The notes beneath the pieces were generated by a model. That model saw only the letters and a list, made by a program, of their open reading frames with translations. It made no database searches and was not told the origin of the DNA. Made by a program: the position numbers and the translations under genes. This document shows positions 8,715 to 15,890 of a stretch of DNA of 33,253 nucleotides, in pieces; positions within the stretch are counted from its first letter, which is position 1, and each line of letters starts with the position of its first letter. Source of the DNA: Eubacterium ramulus ATCC 29099 (GTDB lineage Bacteria; Bacillota; Clostridia; Lachnospirales; Lachnospiraceae); contig NZ_KI271174.1 in the NCBI RefSeq assembly GCF_000469345.1, forward strand, positions 1 to 33,253. The letters run 5' to 3'.

Positions 8715-9020
8715 ATGAGTAATCCGAATAACGTAAACAATGAAGATGAAATCTTCGATCCACAGGAAATGTTTGTTACGCTGGATCTTGATGATGGTTC
8801 CCAGCTGGAATGTCAGATTCTGACCATCTTTGATGTGGATAATCAGAATTACATCGCACTGGTTCCGGTTGATAATGATGATGAAGTCATCTTCTACCGC
8901 TACTTTGAAGACGAAGAAGGCAATCCATCTCTCGAAAACATTGATCATGATGATGAATTCGATGCAGTCAGCGACCGCTTCGATGAGTTACTGGACGAAG
9001 AAGAATTTGATCAGATGTAA
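8715..9020 (+). CDS. DUF1292 (YrzB-like) acidic small protein
   Basis: This 101-residue protein is strongly acidic (Asp/Glu-rich throughout, with an EEEFD-type C-terminus). It matches the DUF1292 pattern: a short beta-rich core in which TLDLDDGSQLECQILTIFDV and NYIALVPV precede the EVIFYRYFEDEEGNP block. The family has no established biochemical function. In many Firmicutes it sits in the alaS-ruvX neighbourhood; here it stands alone, divergent from the FAS operon. The start is ATG at 8715 with AGAGGA 8 bases upstream. It has its own promoter and a strong terminator, so it is a monocistronic unit. Confidence 0.85.
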   Translation: MSNPNNVNNEDEIFDPQEMFVTLDLDDGSQLECQILTIFDVDNQNYIALVPVDNDDEVIFYRYFEDEEGNPSLENIDHDDEFDAVSDRFDELLDEEEFDQM

Positions 9021-9046
9021 GCTGTGATTAATTTTTAAGTTATGAA

Positions 9047-9097
9047 AAGGTAGGGTCAGATTTGTCTCATTCACTGAGATAAATCTGACTCTACCTT
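9047..9097. terminator. Bidirectional rho-independent terminator
   Basis: A 23-bp stem (9047-9069 with 9075-9097) has only two G-T wobbles and a 5-base loop. It is followed by CTTTT on the plus strand and by TTTT on the minus strand. It lies between the convergent DUF1292 and helicase genes and can stop transcription from both. Confidence 0.88.
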
Positions 9098-9116
9098 CTT
9101 TTACGATCTCTTACTT

Positions 9117-10955
9117 CTACCGTTTTGTCTGAGCAGATTCACACTCAATCAGGAAGCGTGACGGATCCATATCTTTGTTTCGGATCTGATGGGACCAGAG
9201 CAGATATAATCGGTTCTTCGCCCGTGTCATTCCGACATAAAACATCCGGCGTTCTTCTTCCAGATCTGCATCCAACACTGCTTTCTTGTTTGGCATGACA
9301 TTTTCATTCACATCCACCAGAAATACGGTATCATATTCCAATCCTTTCGATGAATGCAGTGTACTCAAGTTGACACCCTCTGCCACTTTATAGCTTTTTG
9401 CCTGTTCCTCCAGTTCTTCCCGCAGCTGCTTGATATGTTCAAACCAGCTGTCAAAGGTTTCAAATCCTCTGGCATTTTCCTGTAATTCATCCAGTACATC
9501 TGCCAAATCCTCGAACGGAATCCGACGTACCTCTGCGTACTCTCGCAGATAATCCTCATATGCTACGCCTTTTCGAATATAATTAATGGCAGAATATGGC
9601 CGCATTCCAGCGATCACCTTCAGATCCATCTGCAGCTTTTCCAAACGCTGTACCATCCAGCCCTGTTCCTCATAATACTCTTCCCATACATCAAAAGCCA
9701 CTTCCTCATAGGGCAGACTTTCCCTGGAAAGATATCGTTTCGGACGGTTCATGATTTTCAGAAATGTGCTGCGTCTGCGGTCTCCTCTGGCAATATCTAT
9801 ATATGCAAAGAGATCCCGTGTGATCCAGTGGTCATAAATATTCGGAATCCGGTCTTTTGCTGTAAATGAAATACTGTAATCCAGCATCATCTCCATTAAA
9901 AATCGTGGCTGCATATTTGTTCGAAACAACACTGCCATATCTTTATATTCCATACCTTCCCGGTGCAGACGCAATATTTCCTGTATCACATACAGATTCT
10001 GCTCCCGCTGCGTCTGAAATTCCTGTTTTACAACCGGGATGCCTGTTTTGGCAGCCGGTGCAATTTTCTTTTCAAATCTTTTTTGATTAAAAGAGATCAG
10101 ATTTCCTGCATGACGGACAATTTCTGCCCCGGAACGATAATTCGTATCCAGAATTACTTTCCCTGCATCCGGATAGTCTTTTGTAAAATTCAGCATAATC
10201 TCCGGTCTGGCACCACGAAATCGGTAAATAGACTGATCATCGTCCCCGACAATAAACAGATTGTCCTGAGGTGCTGCCAACATACGAATAATATCATACT
10301 GGATCTGATTAATATCCTGAAACTCATCGATCAGAATATACTGATATTTCCGCTGCCACGCCGCCAGAATATCCGGGCGCTGTACCAACAGTTCTTTACA
10401 ATACACCAGCATGTCATCAAAATCTATGAAACGGTTCTGATGCAGGAAATTTTCATAAGCTTCAAATATATTTCGAAAGACATCCTGCCCACAGCAGGAA
10501 GAATAGTAATGTGCCAGATTTACCGAAGTGTTTTTTATCAGACTGATTTCTGAGAATAGACTGGAAATAAATTCATTTTCGTCATCATACTCCAGGCGCA
10601 GACGACGAATGTATTCTTTCATAAACTGCAGACGCTGCTCTTCTTTTACAATGTTATCTGCAGTATAACCATAGGCATGTTTTAAAATCATAAAATAGAC
10701 CGCATGAAACGTACCAAAAGAAACCGGTACTCTCCTGCCGCCCATCAATTTTTCAAACCGCTGTCTCATCTCTGTAGCTGCCGCTTTTGTAAACGTGATC
10801 ACCAAAATGGCAGATGGCGGTATATGGTATTGATCGATCAGATGCTGCACACGGCGGGTGATGACCAGGGTCTTTCCCGACCCCGGTCCCGCCAGTACAA
10901 GTTCAGGTCCGTCTTTATGCCTGATCGCATTGATCTGACTTGTATCAATCTTCAT
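9117..10955 (-). CDS. UvrD/PcrA-like superfamily 1 DNA helicase
   Basis: The 612-residue protein is an ATP-driven 3'-5' helicase of the UvrD/Rep/PcrA type. Motif I (Walker A) is AGPGSGKT (22-29), followed by Ia VITFTKAAATEM, motif II IDEFQD, motif III GDDDQSIYRFRGA, motif IV LDTNYRSG, motif V LSTLHSSKGLEYDTVF and motif VI EEERRMFYVGMTRAKNRL. It is about 100 residues shorter than PcrA, lacking a long C-terminal tail, so it may be a paralogue and not the main PcrA. The ATG at 10955 is 3 bases after the hydrogenase stop, with no close Shine-Dalgarno (GGGAG is about 20 bases upstream). This suggests reinitiation after the hydrogenase gene. The functional link between the two genes is unclear. Confidence 0.93.
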   Translation of the reverse strand: MKIDTSQINAIRHKDGPELVLAGPGSGKTLVITRRVQHLIDQYHIPPSAILVITFTKAAATEMRQRFEKLMGGRRVPVSFGTFHAVYFMILKHAYGYTADNIVKEEQRLQFMKEYIRRLRLEYDDENEFISSLFSEISLIKNTSVNLAHYYSSCCGQDVFRNIFEAYENFLHQNRFIDFDDMLVYCKELLVQRPDILAAWQRKYQYILIDEFQDINQIQYDIIRMLAAPQDNLFIVGDDDQSIYRFRGARPEIMLNFTKDYPDAGKVILDTNYRSGAEIVRHAGNLISFNQKRFEKKIAPAAKTGIPVVKQEFQTQREQNLYVIQEILRLHREGMEYKDMAVLFRTNMQPRFLMEMMLDYSISFTAKDRIPNIYDHWITRDLFAYIDIARGDRRRSTFLKIMNRPKRYLSRESLPYEEVAFDVWEEYYEEQGWMVQRLEKLQMDLKVIAGMRPYSAINYIRKGVAYEDYLREYAEVRRIPFEDLADVLDELQENARGFETFDSWFEHIKQLREELEEQAKSYKVAEGVNLSTLHSSKGLEYDTVFLVDVNENVMPNKKAVLDADLEEERRMFYVGMTRAKNRLYLLWSHQIRNKDMDPSRFLIECESAQTKR

Positions 10956-10958
10956 AAA

Positions 10959-12461
10959 TTATTTTAATTCTATCTCCCGTAATTGTTTTGGAGGCAGTTT
11001 TTTCGTAGAATCCTTAACAATCTGCTGTACATCCTTCTTTGCCTCCGGTACCGGGATCAATGTACCTGCTCCGGCTACACATCCGCCCGGACAACCCATA
11101 CCTTCGATCAGGTATCCGTTCTTTCGTCCGGCTTTTGCAAGCATCAGAACTTTTTTACACTCATCCAGACCTTCTACATGCTCAATCTGTACCTCCACAT
11201 CCGGATAGTATTCATGGATGCAGTTTTCAATAGCCTTAGATACACCACCGGCTACCGCATAGCCACGACCGGCTGCTGTTGCATCATGCAGATGTCCCTG
11301 ACTCTCAATTGTCTTCGGATCAATGCCACGTGCCTCAAACATGGCATCCAGTTCCTCAAATGTAATAACAAAATCCACGTCACTACGGACTGTTTTTCTC
11401 ATTGCTTCCAGTTTTTTTGCTGCACACGGTCCGATAAACACAACTTTTGCATTCGGATGTTCTTTCTTAATGCTTCGTGCAGTTGCAACCATCGGAGTCA
11501 ACTCCTTGGATACACTGTCAATAATCTCCGGAAACTGTTTCTTTGCCAACATGGACCATGCAGGACAGCAAGATGTAAGCAGGAACGGTTTTTCTCCTGT
11601 TTTTACATGGTACACATAATCATGTGCCTCAGTCACTGCTCCGATATCCGCACCAAGTGCTACCTCATATACCTGTGAAAATCCTAATTTCAGTAATGCC
11701 GCATATATCTTATCCGGTGTCGCTTCTTTGCCAAACTGTCCTGCATAAGCCGGTGCGATTTCTGCAACGACTTCGCCGCCATTTTTCATACAACGGATCA
11801 GTTGGAAAATCTGGGACTTATCTGCGATAGCACCAAACGGACAGCTTACCATACACATACCGCAGGACAGGCATTTGTCCTGATTAATGACAGCTCTGCC
11901 ATATTCATCCGATTCAATTGCTTTGACACCGCAGGCAACGGAACAAGGACGTACCTTTTTACCGATCGCATCATACGGACAAGCACTTTTACATTTTCCA
12001 CATTTGATACATTTTGACTTGTCAATATGTGCCTGCCCATCCACATGTGTGATCGCATCCCGCGGACAGACCTCCATGCAGGAATGTGCCAGACATCCAC
12101 GACAAAGGTTACTTACTTCATATACATTATCCTCACATGCGTTACATGCAGACGGAATCACCTGCATCAAAGGTGGTTCATAATACATCTCATCCACGGT
12201 AGCTTCATCCAGGCCGCTGGTAATATGAACCGGTTTATTCTGTGGTCGAAGAGATAATCCAAGTGCCAGTCTGGTACGTTCGGAACTTACTGCACGCTCT
12301 CTGTAAACACTATCTCTGAAACGTGGATTCTCATCCGGAGATAACTTATATGGAATTGACTCCAAGTCATCGTTTATGTTATCAGATTCATACGCAATAC
12401 GCGCAACCTCGACAAAAACATCCTTTCTCAAATCTGAAACCTGTGTGTGTAATCCTCTCAT
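10959..12461 (-). CDS. Monomeric [FeFe]-hydrogenase, group B type
   Basis: The 500-residue protein reduces protons or oxidises H2 at an H-cluster. H-domain motifs are visible: L1 TSCCPAW (296-302; C298 proton relay, C299 ligand), L2 GPCAAKKLE (344-352; C346, E352), and L3 GMGCPGGC (454-461; C457, C461). L2 has Gly where clostridial group A enzymes have Met before PC. Two ferredoxin-type 4Fe-4S sets precede it (C151/154/157/161 and C197/200/203/207), plus further cysteines at 106-132. The N-terminal RGLHTQVSDLRKDVF region and overall size fit the group B1/B3 family described for anaerobic Firmicutes. ATG at 12461 follows GGAAAGGGTG. The maturases HydEFG are not in the window. It could serve fermentative H2 disposal or redox sensing; the sequence does not decide. 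Confidence 0.92.
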   Translation of the reverse strand: MRGLHTQVSDLRKDVFVEVARIAYESDNINDDLESIPYKLSPDENPRFRDSVYRERAVSSERTRLALGLSLRPQNKPVHITSGLDEATVDEMYYEPPLMQVIPSACNACEDNVYEVSNLCRGCLAHSCMEVCPRDAITHVDGQAHIDKSKCIKCGKCKSACPYDAIGKKVRPCSVACGVKAIESDEYGRAVINQDKCLSCGMCMVSCPFGAIADKSQIFQLIRCMKNGGEVVAEIAPAYAGQFGKEATPDKIYAALLKLGFSQVYEVALGADIGAVTEAHDYVYHVKTGEKPFLLTSCCPAWSMLAKKQFPEIIDSVSKELTPMVATARSIKKEHPNAKVVFIGPCAAKKLEAMRKTVRSDVDFVITFEELDAMFEARGIDPKTIESQGHLHDATAAGRGYAVAGGVSKAIENCIHEYYPDVEVQIEHVEGLDECKKVLMLAKAGRKNGYLIEGMGCPGGCVAGAGTLIPVPEAKKDVQQIVKDSTKKLPPKQLREIELK

Positions 12462-12504
12462 AAACTAATCACCCTTTCCTATGGTCTCTCCTATCCCTGT
12501 CATT

Positions 12505-12534
12505 AGTTTAAAGCCTAACCCCCTCCATGGTCAA
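12505..12534 (-). promoter_or_regulatory. Probable sigma-A promoter of the hydrogenase-helicase unit
   Basis: On the minus strand TTGACC (12529-12534) and TAAACT (12505-12510) are 18 bases apart, 43 bases upstream of the hydrogenase ATG. Two CCATGG palindromes lie at and just upstream of the -35 element. I assign no regulator. Confidence 0.55.
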
Positions 12535-12580
12535 TAGAAAACACCCATGGTACTTAACAAAAAACAATCAGTTACCATTT

Positions 12581-12608
12581 GCACACTATCCACTATTTTT
12601 CATATGAT
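12581..12608 (+). promoter_or_regulatory. Possible sigma-E-like sporulation promoter for cotJABC
   Basis: GCACACT (12581-12587), a 13-base spacer and CATATGAT (12601-12608) resemble the mother-cell sigma-E consensus (GnATATT-type -35, CATACAnT-type -10). It is 35 bases upstream of the cotJA start. The B. subtilis cotJ operon is sigma-E dependent. Match is partial, so this is a suggestion. Confidence 0.35.
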
Positions 12609-12642
12609 AAAATAAATAAAAATCAGGAAAGGGTTTCATCTA

Positions 12643-12864
12643 TTGAACTGTAATTGTACTTCTATGAACACAGAACGTCAGTATATGACAGATTTTAAAC
12701 ATCCAAACGACGAAAACCGAACCATCGCCATGGCTTACGTCCCCTGGCAGCAGTTCCGAAATCTGTATGATCTGGAGCAGGCGCTTCAGGTCGGTACCAT
12801 TTTTGCCGAATTAGATAAACCGTTTACCGGGAGGGGAGGCATGTATCGTGAAAACTGCATGTAA
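12643..12864 (+). CDS. cotJA: Spore coat-associated protein CotJA
   Basis: The 73-residue product matches the CotJA family, small proteins of the spore coat. The diagnostic part is AMAYVPWQQFRNLY followed by ALQVGTIFAELDKPFTGRGG in the second half. The start is uncertain. TTG at 12643 has AGGAAAGGG 8-9 bases upstream; the next ATG (12664) lacks a ribosome binding site. The gene opens the cotJ operon and overlaps cotJB by 17 bases. In B. subtilis the three CotJ proteins are made in the mother cell and assembled in the inner coat. The start codon and N-terminal 20 residues are the least certain part. Confidence 0.85.
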   Translation: MNCNCTSMNTERQYMTDFKHPNDENRTIAMAYVPWQQFRNLYDLEQALQVGTIFAELDKPFTGRGGMYRENCM

Positions 12865-13117
12865 TGTAGAAAAACAACGTCTGATGAATGCCATCTATCA
12901 GTGTGGCTTCGCCATCAGTGATATTACCCTCTTTTTGGATACTCATCCAAAGGATCCGGATGCACTGGATTATTTTCAGCATATGAAACACAAATACAAT
13001 CATTTTGTAGCTGAATATGAAACAAAATTTGGTCCCCTTACCCAGACCGGAGAACAGAGGCAGAATTATTGGCAGTGGACCGTATCACCATGGCCATGGG
13101 AAAGGGGGTACTACTAA
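12848..13117 (+). CDS. cotJB: Spore coat protein CotJB
   Basis: The 89-residue protein fits the CotJB family. It has an N-terminal helical part (QRLMNAIYQCGFAISDITLFLDTHPKDPDAL), the YFQHMKHKYNHFVAEYETKFGPLT block, and the WQWTVSPWPWE aromatic C-terminus typical of the family. The start is GTG at 12848, with GGGGAGG 8 bases upstream inside the end of cotJA. It acts with CotJA and CotJC in the spore coat. It looks intact, unlike the next gene. Confidence 0.88.
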   Translation: MKTACNVEKQRLMNAIYQCGFAISDITLFLDTHPKDPDALDYFQHMKHKYNHFVAEYETKFGPLTQTGEQRQNYWQWTVSPWPWERGYY

Positions 13118-13120
13118 TTT

Positions 13121-13339
13121 ATGTGGAACTATGAAAAAAGATTACAGTATCCGGTTTGTATCACAAAATCTAATCCGGCGATTGCAAAAGTGATCATCTC
13201 TCAGTTTGGAGGTCCGGACGGAGAACTCTCCGCTTCTATGCGATATCTGTCTCAACGATATGCAATGCCTTACCGGGAAGTTGCAGGATTGTTAACTGAT
13301 ATTGGAACAGAAGAATTTGCTCAAAGAAGATGGAAGTGA
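13121..13339 (+). pseudogene. cotJC: 5' part of cotJC (manganese-catalase-like spore coat protein), split by the prophage
   Basis: Only 72 residues are encoded here; CotJC is about 190 residues long. Residues 1-67 follow the family closely (WNYEKRLQYPV, SQFGGPDGELSASMRYLSQRY, GLLTDIGTEEFA). At GTEEFA the family continues with His-Leu-Glu-Met, which contains metal ligands of the ferritin-like fold, but here the frame goes to QRRWK and stops. The break falls near 13322-13324, and prophage lysis genes begin 47 bases after the stop. The truncated product lacks most of the metal-binding four-helix bundle and should have no catalase activity. The missing 3' part is expected on the far side of the prophage. 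As an alternative to a dead pseudogene, the gene may be restored by prophage excision during sporulation. Confidence 0.85.
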
Positions 13340-13340
13340 C
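13310..13340. other. Likely prophage attachment site (attL) within cotJC
   Basis: Chromosomal cotJC sequence stops matching its family between codon GCT (13319-13321) and codon CAA (13322-13324), where CAT or CAC for His is expected. The crossover core is probably part of GAAGAATTTGCTCA (13310-13323). The exact core cannot be set without the other end of the prophage. Confidence 0.6.
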
Positions 13341-13385
13341 TACTATATATAATAAGAAGGTTTTGGAAACTTTTATATGATTATA

Positions 13386-14351
13386 TTACACGATTACCCG
13401 CCCTTTTTCAACTCTGGCAGTAATGTTTCCAGAATAATCAAAGTCGACTTTTCCATTGCGGACAAACCATGCACCATACTGGTTTCCAGCAATACCTGTA
13501 AAACCAAAGTCTACCTTGCCGCCGGATAATTTCCACCAGCCATACTCATTGGATTCCACACTGTTGCAATTAAAATCTACTTTTCCGTTTACGATGCGCC
13601 ACCATCCGTTTTCATTCTGGGCGATACCGGTGTAGGTGAAATCCACCTTACCATCCCGGACAAACCACCAGCCGTACTCATTTGGTGCCACGGTAGTCTT
13701 GTTTACGATCTGACCATTCTCATAATAATACCAGTTACCGTCAGCTGCAGCCTGATCTGCAACTCTTCCGATCACCTTGTTCATGTCTACCTCCTGCATA
13801 GGTTTGTTCATGATTGCATAAGCGATGGCTTTGGCGATAGTCTTATAGCCTACGCTCTGATATAAGTTGTAATCGTCCCGGTCATCCACAAAGCAGATCT
13901 CCAGCAAAAGAGCCGGTGCATTGGTTTTGTTCAGCACTTTGAGGTTTTTGCTGATCTTTGTTCCACGATCCGTATAGCCCAGGCCTCGCATGTTGGTACG
14001 GATCCGCTCTGCCAGCTCCGATTTTCCTTTGTTCATCGCATTTACCCACACTTCGAAACCGCCGATGCGACCGTCTCCCGGATAGTCGTTCCGTCCGGAG
14101 TTTAAGTGGAAGGAAATGGAAAAATCTACGCTATGTGCGTTGGTCTTTGCCACGATCTTATTTAAGACATCGTTTTGGCTGCTTCCGTTGTCTACAGTAT
14201 CATTGTAGACGGTCCAGCCATAGCTGCGCATGATGTTGATCACTTCTTCCACGATAAGACGGTTCTCTTTTGACTCATCCAGTAAGCCTACTGCTCCGCA
14301 GGCGGTCTTTCCTGCCGGGTTGTGTCCGGCATGTACACTAATTGCTGTCAT
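13386..14351 (-). CDS. N-acetylmuramoyl-L-alanine amidase endolysin with C-terminal repeats
   Basis: The 321-residue enzyme should cleave the amide bond between muramic acid and the stem peptide to lyse the host at the end of infection. The Amidase_3 domain covers about residues 1-185, with zinc ligands H10 (HAGH), E29 and H82 (SFHLNSG) and catalytic E151 (LLLEICF). The C-terminal part has four 22-residue repeats, each with G(W/A)W...GKVDF (227-238, 249-260, 271-282, 293-304), probably a cell-wall-binding module. ATG at 14351 overlaps the last base of the upstream holin gene; GAAGG lies about 9 bases before it. No signal peptide is seen, as usual for a holin-dependent endolysin. It is the last late gene, next to attL. 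Confidence 0.93.
   Translation of the reverse strand: MTAISVHAGHNPAGKTACGAVGLLDESKENRLIVEEVINIMRSYGWTVYNDTVDNGSSQNDVLNKIVAKTNAHSVDFSISFHLNSGRNDYPGDGRIGGFEVWVNAMNKGKSELAERIRTNMRGLGYTDRGTKISKNLKVLNKTNAPALLLEICFVDDRDDYNLYQSVGYKTIAKAIAYAIMNKPMQEVDMNKVIGRVADQAAADGNWYYYENGQIVNKTTVAPNEYGWWFVRDGKVDFTYTGIAQNENGWWRIVNGKVDFNCNSVESNEYGWWKLSGGKVDFGFTGIAGNQYGAWFVRNGKVDFDYSGNITARVEKGRVIV
13422..13682 (-). repeat. Four 22-residue cell-wall-binding-type repeats in the endolysin
   Basis: The repeated unit is roughly NEYGWW-(4-5 residues)-GKVDF-(6 residues), present four times with a 66-bp DNA period. The last copy has GAW in place of GWW. Such aromatic repeats usually anchor lysins to the wall. Confidence 0.8.
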
Positions 14352-14626
14352 TACTCATTACCTTCTTTCTTTTCGATATACTGTTTGAACAGCTGATGCA
14401 ATCCGGTGGATGCCAGACCACTGAATAATCCACTTAAAATAACGGATGGCGAAATGATCCACCCGTTGATCCAGATGGCCAATAGCACTCCCAACAGTGC
14501 ACACACTGTCGGAATGTATTTGTTATCCACGTCTTTTACCCATTTTTTGATCACATAGCCAACACACAGGCAAATCCCTACGATTACCGGAATCATGAAA
14601 TCTGCTAAAAATCCTAAATCTGTCAT
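14351..14626 (-). CDS. Phage holin (Hol44/superfamily V-like)
   Basis: The 91-residue membrane protein has hydrophobic segments at about residues 6-26 ([17 protein letters not shown]), 38-56 ([18 protein letters not shown]) and 58-75 ([16 protein letters not shown]), then a short charged tail ([11 protein letters not shown]). The [13 protein letters not shown] end is typical of Hol44-like holins. I took ATG at 14626, which has AAAGGA 7 bases upstream, rather than TTG at 14662, which lies inside the preceding gene. It sits directly before the amidase gene, the usual holin place, and should form the membrane holes or trigger that releases the endolysin. Confidence 0.85.
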   Translation of the reverse strand: MTDLGFLADFMIPVIVGICLCVGYVIKKWVKDVDNKYIPTVCALLGVLLAIWINGWIISPSVILSGLFSGLASTGLHQLFKQYIEKKEGNE

Positions 14627-14627
14627 T

Positions 14628-14942
14628 TTACTGTCCTTTCTTTTTAAAATGCAATTCTTCAATTTCCTGTTTCATTTTTGTCACCATTCCATTTCCACCT
14701 AATTTATGATATGCATCATACATCTCATTGAAATTCTCGTAAGCATAAGATGGGATTTCTCCAAGCCTCATATATTTATCATGATATTCAATCAGCTGTA
14801 CACGCAGAAGCAGCATGGTTCCCTTGCTGTTTGCATCCCTGTCCCTTTTCTGCTTTTTCAGCAACCATACTATGTAACCCATCAATGCCGTTAGTATGAT
14901 TGGGAGGGCTACATAGTATGATTGCAGTAGTAAATCATTCAC
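14628..14942 (-). CDS. Single-span membrane protein of the lysis region
   Basis: The 104-residue protein has one N-terminal transmembrane segment (about residues 8-28, YYVALPIILTALMGYIVWLL) followed by a charged, mostly helical cytoplasmic part (KKQKRDRD, then a long helix ending HFKKKGQ). I do not recognise a named family. Its place between the tail-tip gene and the holin suggests a second holin, antiholin or other lysis accessory. The start is GTG at 14942; GGGGAG lies about 12 bases upstream, slightly far. The stop is one base before the holin ATG, so the two are probably translated together. Confidence 0.7.
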   Translation of the reverse strand: MNDLLLQSYYVALPIILTALMGYIVWLLKKQKRDRDANSKGTMLLLRVQLIEYHDKYMRLGEIPSYAYENFNEMYDAYHKLGGNGMVTKMKQEIEELHFKKKGQ

Positions 14943-15014
14943 TTTTTTTCATCACTCCCCTCTGCCTACGCTATCGGCTCATCAATCGCAATCATCGGAT
15001 CAGCGCCTTTATTC

Positions 15015-15878
15015 TCATGCTACCACACTTCCCATTGCGACATACGTCATGTTGATCACCAGCATGGTTGCTGCTGAATTCTGTCCATACAAATACAGCA
15101 ATCCATTAGAAATCATGAAAGCTGTAGGTACCGCATTCAGCCAACCATCTCCGCATACCATGCCTGTCCCATATACAATGCTGTTCGGCCTGTACCCTTC
15201 CGGAATCGTGCCGGCAGTCCACCACGTTCCTGCATTGCCTCCGATAGCACCCGTGTGCATATACACAGACAGCGAAACCATCCCATCCGCCGTTTTAGTG
15301 ATCATGTTGGTTTCACATTGAAATTCTGTTAATAACTTTGCCGTACTGACCTTTCCGATATCGTCCATCCGTTTCGACAACATCTCGATTGTCGGCGACA
15401 CAGAAAACAGCTTCGTCACGCTTGTAATCGTCAGACCGCTCAGTGATACCCGGTACAACGGGAAATCATCCTGCGTTGCTCCGGACAAAATGTTTCCATT
15501 GACATAACTCGGAACACTCGTCTGAATGGATGAACTGGCTTTCCCTTTGATCACCACAAGTTCCGCCGATTCTACCTGTAAACTGGTATCTTTTTTATAA
15601 CGCATCACTATTAAATCACTCCGGTACATCTTCTGCGTACCATTCTGAATGGTCACTTCCTCATAACTGTTCACCGGGATGCGCATGTGCCGTCCCTGGT
15701 TGACCAGCTCACCGGATTTAATCTTAATCAGGTTATTTGATACAATCTCCGCTGCAAACTGATTACCGCCGGCCAGGACGTATTTCCCTGTTCCGATCAC
15801 TCCGGCATGTAATGCTCCGGCTGCTTCCGCTGTCACATGTTCTTTTCCGGTGTGCCCTGTAATAATTTCCACTGCCAT
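15015..15878 (-). CDS. Phage tail tip/baseplate or fibre protein
   Basis: The 287-residue protein starts MAVEIITGHTGKEHVTAEAAGALHAG, a beginning shared by tail tip or fibre proteins of many Lachnospiraceae prophages. The N-terminal 160 residues look like a baseplate-attachment domain. The C-terminal part (about 180-287) is Gly/Ser-rich and beta-rich with WWTAGTIPEGYRP, like receptor-binding tips of siphophages. ATG at 15878 has AGGAG 9 bases upstream. It lies after the Gp37-like tail protein and before the lysis genes, where a receptor-binding protein is expected. Host receptor is not deducible. Confidence 0.7.
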   Translation of the reverse strand: MAVEIITGHTGKEHVTAEAAGALHAGVIGTGKYVLAGGNQFAAEIVSNNLIKIKSGELVNQGRHMRIPVNSYEEVTIQNGTQKMYRSDLIVMRYKKDTSLQVESAELVVIKGKASSSIQTSVPSYVNGNILSGATQDDFPLYRVSLSGLTITSVTKLFSVSPTIEMLSKRMDDIGKVSTAKLLTEFQCETNMITKTADGMVSLSVYMHTGAIGGNAGTWWTAGTIPEGYRPNSIVYGTGMVCGDGWLNAVPTAFMISNGLLYLYGQNSAATMLVINMTYVAMGSVVA

Positions 15879-15890
15879 TTCATCACGCTC

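Noticed and set aside
12553-12562. TTAACAA as a possible Rex redox-repressor half-site upstream of the hydrogenase
   Set aside because: Only one half of the TTGTTAA...TTAACAA palindrome is present; the other half does not match.
14943-15014. A short in-frame stretch (ENKGADPMIAIDEPIA) between the tail tip gene and the lysis genes
   Set aside because: It is a 16-17 codon run between two TAG stops without a start or ribosome binding site; possibly a remnant of an older C-terminus, but not supportable as a gene.
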